From NCBI GenBank assembly GCA_903840935.1, contig CAIMHT010000083.1:1-37591 (forward strand): 37,591 nt of DNA, given 5' to 3'. A model generated the notes under the pieces. It saw nothing but the letters and a program-made list of their open reading frames with translations. It did no database searches and was not told the origin of the DNA. This stretch comes from an uncultured Chlorobiaceae bacterium. Lineage in GTDB: Bacteria > Bacteroidota > Chlorobiia > Chlorobiales > Chlorobiaceae. Position numbers and translations under genes: made by a program. This document shows positions 19,710 through 27,852 of this stretch, piece after piece (position 1 is the first letter of the stretch; every line of letters starts with the position of its first letter).

Positions 19710-20597
19710 ATGAATGGCTCGAAAAAGCAATTTTTTATGTCTGATTCCAAATACCAGGAAGAGTCTCGTTATTTGCCGGAGTCCGGGGAGAGCCGGGGCT
19801 GTGCTCTGGCAGCCTTCAGTGGCAGTTGGTTTCCCCGGCTGTTTATTTTTCTGATCCTTTTTGCAGCTCTTGTTGCGCTGGCTTTTTATGCGTCACAGTG
19901 GAAAAAAGAGGTAGTTGTCAGGGATTTTGTTATCGATGGAGCCTCAATTATTTCCGAACGGGAGCTTATATTGCGATTGAATGTTTTCAGGGGCCGAAAT
20001 TTACAGGACCTTGATACCAGAGAGCTGAAAAAGAGGATCATGGCCGTTCCTTATCTCAGGAATGCCGAGATTGGCAAGGAGCTGAACGGAGTTGTTCGAA
20101 TACAGGTTTTCGAGCGAAAGCCTGTTGCCGTCACGGTGTTCAATGGTCAAGGTATGGCTATTGATTACGACGGGTTTCTTTTACCGGAGAGAAAGGATTT
20201 TGCCGAGCGCTTTCCTCGATTGCTGAAAATTTCAGGTATAAGTCGGTTGCATATTGCCGAAAACGGTTTGCGGCAACTTTACAGAAATGATCTCGAATTG
20301 ATGAGGAATTTTCTTGATGCGTTGTCTCAGACCGATTATGCGAGTCTTCTTATTGGAGAACTTTATCTTGCTGGCAACAATATGGCATGGTGCCGAACGG
20401 CCCAGTCTCCTGCCCGTTTTATTGTCGGCAATGACGGGAATTACAAGGAAAAGTTGAAAAAATTCGAGATATTCTGGCAAAAGGTGGTTTCCAAAAAAGG
20501 TTTTGACGCTTATGAGACTGTGGATCTGAGGTTCAGAGAGAGGATTTTTACCAGAGATACTCTCTCTCCGGCTGAGCCACAGAATGTTTCCCTGTGA
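19710..20597 (+). CDS. ftsQ: Cell division protein FtsQ/DivIB
   Basis: This bitopic membrane protein of about 295 residues has a cytoplasmic tail, one membrane segment (about 41-61, FPRLFIFLILFAALVALAFYA) and a periplasmic POTRA domain (about 70-138) with VRDFVIDGASIISERELI and ending in VRIQVFERKPVAV. A beta-domain with an FtsQ-like IDYDGFLLPE follows. FtsQ is the scaffold that joins FtsL/B to FtsWI. Overall identity to known FtsQ is low; topology, POTRA and position between murC and ftsA carry the call. The frame stays open to a TTG at 19650 inside murC; ATG 19710 and ATG 19737 are both possible and no ribosome site decides. Confidence 0.88.
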   Translation: MNGSKKQFFMSDSKYQEESRYLPESGESRGCALAAFSGSWFPRLFIFLILFAALVALAFYASQWKKEVVVRDFVIDGASIISERELILRLNVFRGRNLQDLDTRELKKRIMAVPYLRNAEIGKELNGVVRIQVFERKPVAVTVFNGQGMAIDYDGFLLPERKDFAERFPRLLKISGISRLHIAENGLRQLYRNDLELMRNFLDALSQTDYASLLIGELYLAGNNMAWCRTAQSPARFIVGNDGNYKEKLKKFEIFWQKVVSKKGFDAYETVDLRFRERIFTRDTLSPAEPQNVSL

Positions 20598-20619
20598 TAA
20601 TTATGTATAGAATAGAACA

Positions 20620-21921
20620 ATGCTGAAAAGCAATATCGCGGTCGGTCTTGATATTGGCACAACCAAGGTGTGCGTTGTGGTCGCTGAAAAAGATGAAATA
20701 GGAAAGTTGAACGTCCTTGGAAAAGGGCGTTCTAATTCCGACGGTCTTCAACGGGCAACGGTAGTCAATATCAACAAGACTGTTGCTGCGATCAGATCTG
20801 CGGTAGCCGATGCTGAGCGTGAGTCCTCCATTCGTATACATGGCGTCAATGTGGGTATTTCTGGTGCACATGTCCACTGTATTCACAGTAATTCTGAAAT
20901 CAGTATCAACCAGACAGGTATTGTCAATGATTCTGATGTGAAACGTTTTCTGGAAAAAGCCAAGACCAATATCCGCTACCTGGATATTGATCATGAAATT
21001 ATTCATGTTATACCACTGGAGTTCATTGTTGATGATCAGGAAGGGCTTCTTGATCCGATAGGCATGGCCGGGACAACGATGCGGGGCAGCGCCTATATTG
21101 TGGTTGGTCTGAGGACAAAGATCCGCAATATCAAACAGTGCGTCGAGAAGGCTGGTCTTGAGATCAGTGCCGTTACTTTTGAGCCGGTAGCTTCGGGTAT
21201 GGCTGTCATGAAAGAGCGTGAGAAAAAAAGTGGCGTGGTTGTCATTGATATCGGTGGAGGAACAACGGAGGTTGCCATCTATTTTGATGGAGCGATTCGT
21301 TACTCGGATGTCATCAAGGTTGCTGCAAACGATGTTACTCATGATATTGCACACGGGGTGAGGGCTCTTTATGAGGTCGCTGAAGAGTTGAAAATAAAGC
21401 ATGGATGTGCATACAGCAAGCTGAGTGGTGAGGATGAAGACCTCCTTATTGAGGGAATAGAGGGGCGTACGCAAAAATCGGTTCCGAAGAGTTCGCTGAC
21501 CATGATCATTGAGGCAAGGATGATGGAGATTCTTGAGCTTGTGCGTGACTCGGTGCATCGGTCGGGCTATTATGAATATCTCAATGCAGGAGCTATTATA
21601 ACAGGGGGAGGTTCGCTTCTGCCTGGTACAGAAGAGCTTGCGCATGATATTTTTGGTCTTGATGTTCGTATCGGCTATCCGGAAGGGGTCTCCGGCGGTA
21701 TCAAGGGTTCCGTCAATAACCCCATGTACGCAACGGTGATGGGTCTCGTTGCCCATGCATTTCAATACAATCTTTCAGTGGATCACAGCTTTGCTTCGGT
21801 ACCAGAGGTACTCCCGGTTGATGAACCTCAGGGAATCAGGGAAGAGCCCTTGCCAAAGGAGCTGACCCCTCCCGGGAAGAAAATTCTGGACAAGATGAGG
21901 ATTTTTTGGGATAATCTATGA
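20620..21921 (+). CDS. ftsA: Cell division protein FtsA
   Basis: This 433-residue actin-fold ATPase tethers FtsZ filaments to the membrane and recruits the later divisome. Visible are the phosphate-1 motif VGLDIGTTKVCVVVAE (8-23), the SHS2/1C insertion (about 80-160), phosphate-2 VVIDIGGGTTEVAIY and the adenosine motif GAIITGGGSLLPG. The C-terminal PPGKKILDKMRIFWDNL is the expected amphipathic membrane-targeting helix. It lies 22 bp after ftsQ and 44 bp before ftsZ, the normal order. Confidence 0.96.
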   Translation: MLKSNIAVGLDIGTTKVCVVVAEKDEIGKLNVLGKGRSNSDGLQRATVVNINKTVAAIRSAVADAERESSIRIHGVNVGISGAHVHCIHSNSEISINQTGIVNDSDVKRFLEKAKTNIRYLDIDHEIIHVIPLEFIVDDQEGLLDPIGMAGTTMRGSAYIVVGLRTKIRNIKQCVEKAGLEISAVTFEPVASGMAVMKEREKKSGVVVIDIGGGTTEVAIYFDGAIRYSDVIKVAANDVTHDIAHGVRALYEVAEELKIKHGCAYSKLSGEDEDLLIEGIEGRTQKSVPKSSLTMIIEARMMEILELVRDSVHRSGYYEYLNAGAIITGGGSLLPGTEELAHDIFGLDVRIGYPEGVSGGIKGSVNNPMYATVMGLVAHAFQYNLSVDHSFASVPEVLPVDEPQGIREEPLPKELTPPGKKILDKMRIFWDNL

Positions 21922-21965
21922 TGAGAGAGCAAATAAGAGCCTATTAAAGCGGAGAACTGAAAAAA

Positions 21966-23267
21966 ATGGCATTTGAGCTTGATCCGGGCCTGTTTGACAG
22001 TGACCAGGGAAAAGGGGTTACCATAAGGATTGTCGGCGTAGGCGGTTGCGGTGGCAATGCGGTAAATAACATGATTGACCGTAAAATAAGTGGTGTTGAG
22101 TATATCGTTTTCAATACCGATCGACAGGCACTCCTGAATTCGAAAGCACCTCTCAGAGTGCAAATAGGTAAGAAAGCGACCAATGGGTTGGGTGCCGGAG
22201 CCGATCCAGCCAAAGGTCGTCAGGCAGCCGAAGATGACCGGGAAATTATTGCGGCCCAGCTTCGGGGAGCAGATCTTGTCTTTATTGCAGCGGGAATGGG
22301 CAAAGGGACTGGTACCGGCGCTGCGCCGGTAATTGCCTCTATTGCAAGAAATATGGGCATACTCACGATCGGTGTCGTGACAAGGCCTTTTAACTTCGAA
22401 GGTCAGGTAAAGGCGAACATTGCCGATGGCGGCATAGTTGAACTGCGAAAATATATCGACACTCTTATTCTTGTTGAGAATGAAAAAATTCTCAGTATTG
22501 CCGAAGAGGGGGTAAGTGCCACCGAAGCGTTTAATATGGCAAACGATGTACTGTACAGGGCGGCTAAAGGTATCGCTGATATTATTACCCGTCATGGACA
22601 TGTCAATGTTGATTTTGCCGATGTTCGCAGTATTATGGCCGGAGCTGGTGATGCGGTCATGGGTTCTGCTGCTGCTGCAGGTGATCGCCGGGCATTGAAA
22701 GCCTCATCGGATGCCCTTAACAGTCCTCTTCTTGAAGGCGTATCGGTAAAGGGCGCCAAGGGGGTGCTGGTCAATATTACCGGAGAGGTCACGATGAGAG
22801 ATATGTCGGATGCTATGAATTACATTGAGGAGCAGGTTGGTAGTGACGCCAAGATTATCAATGGATATGTTGATGAGCCGCAGGTTTCGGGTGAAATCAG
22901 GGTTACCGTTATTGTAACCGGTTTCAAGCGAAAGACGCAGGTCGATGGAACGGTGTCTGCGACCCGGCAATTTGTTGCTCCGGCACCAGGAATCAGGCTC
23001 GGGCAGGTGCCATCATCACATCGGCAGACAGCATCTCTTTATCCTGACCGTCAGGAGGAAGATTTGCGCATTCCTGCCTATATCAGAAGGCAGTTATCCA
23101 TTAATGACCCTCATGAGACTGGCGGCATTGGCGGGAGGAAAAACAGCGGGCATGATGCCGAGTACAATCCGCCTCTTGTGAGCGGTAGAGGAGAACATGA
23201 AGATAAAATCCAGAAAGGCTTGTCAGATACTCCGGCATATCTTCGCCGGAAAAACAATGGTATCTGA
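21966..23267 (+). CDS. ftsZ: Cell division GTPase FtsZ
   Basis: This 433-residue tubulin homologue forms the cytokinetic ring. The GTP-binding part shows [14 protein letters not shown] (23-36), NTDRQAL (50-56), the tubulin signature [12 protein letters not shown] (110-121) and RPFNFEG (140-146). The T7 loop region [10 protein letters not shown] (215-224) carries the catalytic aspartates. The C-terminal linker from about residue 325 is long and contains two versions of the FtsA/anchor-binding tail peptide: IPAYIRRQ (369-376) and TPAYLRRK (422-429), the second at the extreme C-terminus. GCGGAG lies about ten bases before the ATG. It is the last cell division gene of the cluster. Confidence 0.97.
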   Translation: MAFELDPGLFDSDQGKGVTIRIVGVGGCGGNAVNNMIDRKISGVEYIVFNTDRQALLNSKAPLRVQIGKKATNGLGAGADPAKGRQAAEDDREIIAAQLRGADLVFIAAGMGKGTGTGAAPVIASIARNMGILTIGVVTRPFNFEGQVKANIADGGIVELRKYIDTLILVENEKILSIAEEGVSATEAFNMANDVLYRAAKGIADIITRHGHVNVDFADVRSIMAGAGDAVMGSAAAAGDRRALKASSDALNSPLLEGVSVKGAKGVLVNITGEVTMRDMSDAMNYIEEQVGSDAKIINGYVDEPQVSGEIRVTVIVTGFKRKTQVDGTVSATRQFVAPAPGIRLGQVPSSHRQTASLYPDRQEEDLRIPAYIRRQLSINDPHETGGIGGRKNSGHDAEYNPPLVSGRGEHEDKIQKGLSDTPAYLRRKNNGI

Positions 23268-23300
23268 TCGGGCTTTTCAAACAAACAGGTAAAGGGATTA

Positions 23301-24593
23301 ATGAATTATTGCAAGCTTTCCGCAGAGGATGCGGTTGCGAGAATAAAGTCGGGCGACAGGGTTTTTTTGCATACTGCTGCTGCAACACCGCAGCGTTTGA
23401 TTGAGGCAATGGTTCAGCGCTCAGAAGAGCTGAGAGATGTCGAAATTGTAAGCCTTCACACAGAGGGTGACGCTCCATACGCAAGGCCGGAATATCGTGA
23501 AAGTTTTCGTTTGAATGCCCTTTTTGTTGGCAAAAATGTACGCAAGTCAGTACAGAGTGGTGATGGGGATGCCATTCCGGTTTTTCTCAGTGACGTCCCT
23601 TCTCTTTTCTATAACAGGATACTTCCACTTGACGTGGCGCTTGTACACGTCTCTCCTCCAGACAGGCATGGCTACTGTTCTCTTGGGGTTTCGGTTGACG
23701 CTACCCTTGCGGCTGTGCATGCGGCAAAGGTGGTTATTGCGCAGGTGAACCCGAACATGCCCCGTACCCATGGTGAAGGGATGCTTCATATCAGCAAAAT
23801 TCATGCAATGGTTGATGTGGAAGATCCCCTTCCTGAAACTCCCCGTCACCAATTGAGTGATATCGAGATTCGTATCGGTCGCCATATTGCCTCCATTGTC
23901 GAGGACGGTGCTACGTTGCAGTTGGGAATTGGTGCAATTCCTGATGCCACTCTTGCTGCGCTTTCCGGTCACCGCAATCTTGGCATTCATTCCGAGATGT
24001 TTTCGGACGGAGTTATCGATCTTGTCGAAAAAGGAGTGATCAACGGAAGTAAAAAGCGCAGTCACAAGGAGATCATGGTCGCAAGCTTTCTTGTTGGAAC
24101 TCGGCGGCTGTATGATTTTGTTGATGATAATCCACTGGTCGAAATGCTTCCCTCTGATTATGTCAACGATACCCGGGAAATCAGGAGAAATCCCAAAGTG
24201 ACGGCAATTAACAGTGCTCTTGAAATTGATATGTCAGGCCAGGTCTGTGCGGATTCAATCGGGCAGAAATATTATTCCGGTGTTGGCGGACAGATGGATT
24301 TTATCAGGGGGGCCGCTCTCTCTGAAGGGGGCAAGCCGATTATTGCCTTGCCCTCAACCACAAAAAGCGGCTTGTCGCGCATTGTTCCGCAGCTTAAACC
24401 AGGGGCTGGTGTTGTCACAACCAGGGCTCATGTACAGTACGTTGTTACCGAGTTCGGGATTGTTAATCTGCATGGTAAAAATCTCCGTCAGAGAGCTGAG
24501 GCGCTTGCTACGATTGCTCATCCCGATTTCAGGGAGGATATTTGCCGTCAGGCCCATGAACTGTATGGCTGCTATGGACGGAGCTGTTCGTAA
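23301..24593 (+). CDS. Acetyl-CoA hydrolase/transferase family protein (4-hydroxybutyrate/acetate CoA-transferase-like)
   Basis: This 430-residue protein belongs to the family of acetyl-CoA hydrolases and 4-hydroxybutyrate CoA-transferases, which move CoA between acyl groups through a glutamyl-CoA intermediate. The likely catalytic glutamate is E232 in LGIHSEMFSDGV, matching the position in clostridial 4-hydroxybutyrate CoA-transferase. Other family blocks are VSPPDRHGYCSLG, PRTHGEG and YSGVGGQMDFIRGA. VVTEFGIVNLHGKNLRQRAEAL near the end is also typical. The substrate cannot be told from sequence. AAAGG lies upstream of the ATG. It starts 33 bp after ftsZ with no terminator between, so it may be read from the dcw operon. 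Confidence 0.85.
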   Translation: MNYCKLSAEDAVARIKSGDRVFLHTAAATPQRLIEAMVQRSEELRDVEIVSLHTEGDAPYARPEYRESFRLNALFVGKNVRKSVQSGDGDAIPVFLSDVPSLFYNRILPLDVALVHVSPPDRHGYCSLGVSVDATLAAVHAAKVVIAQVNPNMPRTHGEGMLHISKIHAMVDVEDPLPETPRHQLSDIEIRIGRHIASIVEDGATLQLGIGAIPDATLAALSGHRNLGIHSEMFSDGVIDLVEKGVINGSKKRSHKEIMVASFLVGTRRLYDFVDDNPLVEMLPSDYVNDTREIRRNPKVTAINSALEIDMSGQVCADSIGQKYYSGVGGQMDFIRGAALSEGGKPIIALPSTTKSGLSRIVPQLKPGAGVVTTRAHVQYVVTEFGIVNLHGKNLRQRAEALATIAHPDFREDICRQAHELYGCYGRSCS

Positions 24594-24629
24594 AAATACA
24601 CTCGTTTCAGTTTCTTCTCCTTGAACCAT

Positions 24630-25463
24630 TCAGGTGAGTTCACCTTGGGTGATGCCGATCAGGCTGACCATACGTCCGGTTTTGCCTTGATCACGCCGGT
24701 GGGAAAAAAACAGGTAGCTGTCGCGAACTGAGCAGAAGGGGGAACTCTCGATATTCGAAGGAGAAATTCCTGATGCCAGCAATTGTCGATAGTTGACCAG
24801 GGCAAGATCGAGCAAATATTTTTCTTCGTTATTCCGACGGGGGGAGCACTGGTAGCTTCCTGTCGGAAATTCCTGGGCGACCTCCCGGCCAACCTCATAG
24901 GCCTCATGCGAAATTCCCGTTCCGATGTAGACAAGGCACTCTTCCGGGAGAGTGTTAAAACGGCTCTTCATGGCTTCAATGGTTTTTACCACAATGCCTG
25001 CGGCACTCCCTTTCCATCCGGCATGAACCGCTGCAGAAGCATTATGACGTGGATCATAAATGAGTACCGGATAGCAGTCCGCGGTAAAAATACAGAGGTA
25101 AAGGTTTTTTTTGTCCGTAATGAGCGCATCATAACCGTCATAATTCCCCGGTTTTTCGGCAAAGAGTATTGCGGTGCCGTGTACTTGCTTTGCGGTGACC
25201 AGGCATTCGGGATTGATGTCTGCGGAGGTGCAGAGGCGCCTGATGTTTTCGTGAACCCGCGCGTCAAGATCGCCGGTATTTTTTCCGAGGTTTAATGAGG
25301 AAAAGGCCCCGTCACTTATTCCACCGTTTCTGGTGCTTTGCAGAGCGATAAGCCCACGGTAAGGTCGGAAGCAGTCAGGCACAATATATCGGTCTGTCAG
25401 AAGTGATGAAGTGGGACGTTTCGTTTTTTTTGGGGTTATCGAATTTTTTGCAGGATTTTCCAT
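24630..25463 (-). CDS. pgeF: PgeF/YlmD-family protein (polyphenol oxidase/laccase-like domain)
   Basis: This 277-residue protein of the CNF1/YfiH-like (DUF152) family has the metal-site residues in order: the His of TAKQVHGT, the Cys of IFTADCYPVL and the His of AAVHAGWKGS. Members include YfiH/PgeF, reported to correct misincorporated L-serine in peptidoglycan precursors, and others with purine-nucleoside or polyphenol-oxidase activity, so the exact activity is open. The peptidoglycan link would suit its place near the dcw cluster. The frame opens with a TTG at 25472; I prefer ATG 25463. It converges with the CoA-transferase gene (36-bp gap, no clear terminator) and is divergent from the ATP synthase operon. 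Confidence 0.85.
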   Translation of the reverse strand: MENPAKNSITPKKTKRPTSSLLTDRYIVPDCFRPYRGLIALQSTRNGGISDGAFSSLNLGKNTGDLDARVHENIRRLCTSADINPECLVTAKQVHGTAILFAEKPGNYDGYDALITDKKNLYLCIFTADCYPVLIYDPRHNASAAVHAGWKGSAAGIVVKTIEAMKSRFNTLPEECLVYIGTGISHEAYEVGREVAQEFPTGSYQCSPRRNNEEKYLLDLALVNYRQLLASGISPSNIESSPFCSVRDSYLFFSHRRDQGKTGRMVSLIGITQGELT

Positions 25464-25487
25464 TTTTTTCAAGCTGCGTCGTCGATA

Positions 25488-25515
25488 TTGTTAAAAAGTA
25501 TATTTCTGTTAAAAT
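25488..25515 (+). promoter_or_regulatory. Candidate promoter of the atp operon
   Basis: TTGTTA (25488-25493) and TAAAAT (25510-25515) are separated by 16 bp in an AT-rich gap between the divergent pgeF and atp genes. Transcription would start near 25522, giving a leader of about 165 nt before the first recognised atp gene. The boxes are close to sigma70 consensus but not perfect. Confidence 0.5.
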
Positions 25516-25580
25516 AGAATATTTTCTCTACAGGGCCAGTCATGCAGAGGAAGAATTCCCGGTAAAGGGTTTATTATTTC

Positions 25581-25688
25581 ATGAAGAGTATTATCTTCGA
25601 ACGTTGGGGCGTGCTCATTGTTTTGCGCTCTATGAGCTCTTTTTCAAGCCGAAGCTGCGGTCGGAATGTAAACAAGGGTTATCGGTGA
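25581..25688 (+). CDS. Possible 35-codon leader ORF of the atp operon
   Basis: An ATG at 25581, preceded by AAAGGG about 11 bases upstream, opens 35 codons ending in a TGA at 25686-25688. That stop shares a base with the ATG of the next gene (TGATG). The peptide is basic and serine-rich at its end and resembles nothing I know. It could be a translationally coupled leader or a chance reading frame in the mRNA leader. Confidence 0.2.
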   Translation: MKSIIFERWGVLIVLRSMSSFSSRSCGRNVNKGYR

Positions 25689-25933
25689 TGACAAAACCTG
25701 ATGAGGAGAGGTTTTCGGATAATTTCGGGCGTTCCGCCCGTGCGCTTTCTGATTACATGGGCCTTGGCCTGCAGATTGCCGTAAGCTTTGCCTTTTTTGT
25801 TTTGCTGGGATATTGGGCAGACAGCAATTTCGGAACATCACCATGGCTCTTTCTGTTTGGAGTTTTGGTCGGAATGGTTGGCATGGCCCTTCTTCTTTTG
25901 AAGGTCGTGCGGTCGGCAAACAAGGGGAAATAG
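25688..25933 (+). CDS. AtpZ/AtpI-like small membrane protein of the ATP synthase operon
   Basis: This 81-residue protein has two hydrophobic segments (about 23-45 and 50-72). The pattern SDYMGLGLQIAVSFAFFVLLGYWAD...GTSPWLFLFGVLVGMVGMALLLLK is the AtpZ/AtpI-type (F0F1-ATPase subunit, DUF2103-like) pattern, with GY.AD between the helices. Such proteins lie at the head of atp operons and assist assembly of the c ring or Mg2+ supply; this is family knowledge, not shown here. The frame is open far upstream over pgeF, but that part has no ATG. ATG 25688 and GTG 25685 are the realistic starts. It lies 48 bp before the next gene. Confidence 0.8.
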   Translation: MTKPDEERFSDNFGRSARALSDYMGLGLQIAVSFAFFVLLGYWADSNFGTSPWLFLFGVLVGMVGMALLLLKVVRSANKGK

Positions 25934-25981
25934 CACATTTCAGCGTCATTATGACGGTTAATCAAGAAAGAAGCGGTAGAT

Positions 25982-26368
25982 ATGAAGCCATTGTTTGAAT
26001 TTTTTATTAAGTTATGTATCTTGTCCATCATTTTATGGGGGTTAATTTTCTGGACTCTCGGGTCTGGAGGTGTTGATTTCTACTCGCTCTTTCTTGCATG
26101 GATAATGGTGGTATGTAATACTGCTTTGGGTTATCTGCTTTTTGAGTATGCATTTGACAAGGATTCAGCGCTTTTCACAAAGGTTGTTTTCGGTGGTTTG
26201 ACAGTCCGGTTGCTTCTCTTGATGGTGCTTATTGCTGTCGTGATTATCAGAAATCTTGCCGTTGTCAATGATTTTGTCTTCTCCTTTTTTGCTTTTTACT
26301 GTATTTATGTGATCGTTGAGATTCTCGGGTATCAAAAGAAAAACAAACAGAAAAAGAATACTGCATGA
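25982..26368 (+). CDS. AtpI/AtpR-like four-helix membrane protein
   Basis: This 128-residue protein has four predicted membrane segments (about 8-28, 34-54, 65-90, 95-115) and a lysine/asparagine-rich tail ([11 protein letters not shown]). I do not recognise a firm family signature. Its position directly before atpB with an ATGA overlap, its size and its topology fit the small accessory proteins (AtpI/AtpR or subunit I type) that precede Fo genes. Those are thought to help insert the a or c subunits. A GAAGCGG element is just upstream of the start. Confidence 0.65.
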   Translation: MKPLFEFFIKLCILSIILWGLIFWTLGSGGVDFYSLFLAWIMVVCNTALGYLLFEYAFDKDSALFTKVVFGGLTVRLLLLMVLIAVVIIRNLAVVNDFVFSFFAFYCIYVIVEILGYQKKNKQKKNTA

Positions 26369-27402
26369 AACGGTTACGCGTTACTAAGCCTAAGGCTATC
26401 ATCAAGGTTTTTGCGGTTCTCCTGCCCCTTCTCCTCTGTGGATTTGGCGTTGCCTCAGCGTCTTCGGAGCACTCTTCCGGTGTTTCCGGAAATGTGGCCG
26501 CAACTCCTGCGGTTGAGGTTGCGCATGGAGGTGCCGAAGCGGCTCCTGAAGAGGAAAAAGCTGGTGATGTTATCATGCATCATATCCTTGACAAGGGTGT
26601 TTTGTCGTTTGAGCCTTTTGGTGAGGTCTCGCTTCCCCATCTGTCAATACCTGCGTCAGTCCCGGTGCTGGGCGGTCTGGATATCTCCGTGACCAAGCAT
26701 GTGGTGATGCTCTGGCTTGTATCGGCAGCACTTTTGATTGTCTTTTCCATTGTTGGAGGAAAATACAAGACTATGAATGCCCGTCAGGCTCCCAAGGGGC
26801 TGGCAAATGCCATGGAGGCGCTTGTCGAGTTTATCCGGCTTGATGTAGCCAAATCAAATATCGGGCATGGATACGAAAAGCACCTTCCTTACCTGCTGAC
26901 AATTTTCTTTTTTATCCTCTTTTGTAACCTTCTTGGTCTTATTCCGTACGGTGCAACGGCGACTGGCAACGTCAACGTAACTCTCGCGCTTTCCATATTC
27001 ACCTTCTTCGTCACCCAGGTTGCCGCCTTCAGGGCCCATGGCGTCAAAGGCTATCTTCAGCATCTTACCGCAGGAACTCACTGGTCGCTCTGGATCATCA
27101 TGGTTCCCATTGAGATAATCGGTCAATTTACGAAGCCCTTCGCGCTTACCGTACGTCTCTTTGCCAACATGACAGCGGGTCACATCATCATTCTCAGTCT
27201 GATCTTCATCAGCTTTATTCTGAAAAGTTATATTGTAGCTGTAGCTGTCTCGGTTCCATTTGCCATTTTTATCTATCTTCTTGAGCTGTTTGTTGCGTTC
27301 CTGCAGGCATTTGTTTTTACCATGCTTTCAGCGCTCTTTATTGGTCTTGCCACTGCGCACGAGGGGCATGACGAGCATGAGGCAGCAGTTGCTCATCATT
27401 AA
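26365..27402 (+). CDS. atpB: ATP synthase Fo subunit a
   Basis: This 345-residue protein is the stator channel of the F-type ATP synthase. The essential arginine is R264 in [13 protein letters not shown], and [33 protein letters not shown] and the C-terminal [13 protein letters not shown] are all family blocks. It is longer than the E. coli subunit because of an N-terminal signal-peptide-like segment (about 11-32, ending ASA) and an Ala/Glu/His-rich stretch (33-66), which would place an extra domain in the periplasm. The last 14 residues are His/Glu-rich (HEGHDEHE...HH). Its start overlaps the upstream stop by ATGA. Confidence 0.96.
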   Translation: MKRLRVTKPKAIIKVFAVLLPLLLCGFGVASASSEHSSGVSGNVAATPAVEVAHGGAEAAPEEEKAGDVIMHHILDKGVLSFEPFGEVSLPHLSIPASVPVLGGLDISVTKHVVMLWLVSAALLIVFSIVGGKYKTMNARQAPKGLANAMEALVEFIRLDVAKSNIGHGYEKHLPYLLTIFFFILFCNLLGLIPYGATATGNVNVTLALSIFTFFVTQVAAFRAHGVKGYLQHLTAGTHWSLWIIMVPIEIIGQFTKPFALTVRLFANMTAGHIIILSLIFISFILKSYIVAVAVSVPFAIFIYLLELFVAFLQAFVFTMLSALFIGLATAHEGHDEHEAAVAHH

Positions 27403-27521
27403 AATGATTTTGGGATTGTCAGGGGACAAGTTTTTCTTTATGTTTTTTATTCGCCGGTTTCAAAACTGCTAATTATCCTTTAGCAAAAAACTTACAACAA
27501 ATAAACGGAGGTAATTACAAG

Positions 27522-27749
27522 ATGGAAGGTTTAGGTTTAGCTTATTTAGGTGCAGGTCTTGGCGCCGGTCTGGCAGTTATTGGTGCAGGCCTTGGTATTG
27601 GCAATATTGCGGCTTCAGCCGCTGAGGGTACAGCCCGTCAGCCTGAAGCTACTTCTGATATCCGTACTACCATGATTATTGCCGCAGCTCTTATTGAGGG
27701 TGTTGCCCTGTTCGGTGAAGTTATCTGTGTGCTTCTTGCTCTTAAGTAA
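27522..27749 (+). CDS. atpE: ATP synthase Fo subunit c
   Basis: This 75-residue hairpin of two membrane helices is the c-ring proteolipid. The first helix has GAGLGAGLAVIGAGLGIG, the loop ARQPE, and the second helix carries the ion-binding glutamate E59 in AALIEGVALFGEV. The residues that coordinate Na+ in sodium-type c subunits (Gln in helix 1, Ser/Thr after the Glu) are not seen; Gly follows the Glu. Proton coupling is therefore likely. GGAGG lies ten bases before the ATG, the strongest ribosome site in this operon, as expected for a high-copy subunit. A strong hairpin follows the gene. Confidence 0.97.
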   Translation: MEGLGLAYLGAGLGAGLAVIGAGLGIGNIAASAAEGTARQPEATSDIRTTMIIAAALIEGVALFGEVICVLLALK

Positions 27750-27785
27750 GACTGAGTGGTTTTACAGATTCGATACAGAAGATAT

Positions 27786-27822
27786 CCCGATTGCGGCTGA
27801 ACTGCTTCAGGTCGCAATCGGG
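27786..27822 (+). terminator. Hairpin between atpE and atpF (possible partial terminator or mRNA stabiliser)
   Basis: CCCGATTGCG (27786-27795) pairs perfectly with CGCAATCGGG (27813-27822). The loop contains a second pairing, CTGAA with TTCAG (27797-27801 with 27806-27810). It is followed by CTTTATTAAT, a weak T tract. It lies 36 bp after the atpE stop and 30 bp before atpF. It may stop part of the transcripts or protect the atpE 3' end, either of which would raise c over b and delta. Confidence 0.6.
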
Positions 27823-27852
27823 CTTTATTAATCGTTAACGGAAACATTGTTC

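Noticed and set aside
20548..21765. 405-codon open frame on the minus strand opposite ftsA
   Set aside because: It is a mirror of the highly conserved ftsA gene; its His/Asn/Thr-rich product has no family pattern and no start signal.
24632..24645. Palindrome AGGTGAGTTCACCT at the pgeF 3' end
   Set aside because: It is within the coding end of pgeF, has no T tract and no second copy was noticed; probably chance.
25403..25684. N-terminal extension of the first atp gene frame
   Set aside because: It lies over the pgeF start and the atp promoter, lacks a suitable ATG downstream of the promoter, and its sequence does not fit the small two-helix family.
27416..27435. Small hairpin TTGTC/GACAA followed by T residues between atpB and atpE
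   Set aside because: A five-base AT-rich stem is too weak to call a terminator; it may still contribute to RNA structure.
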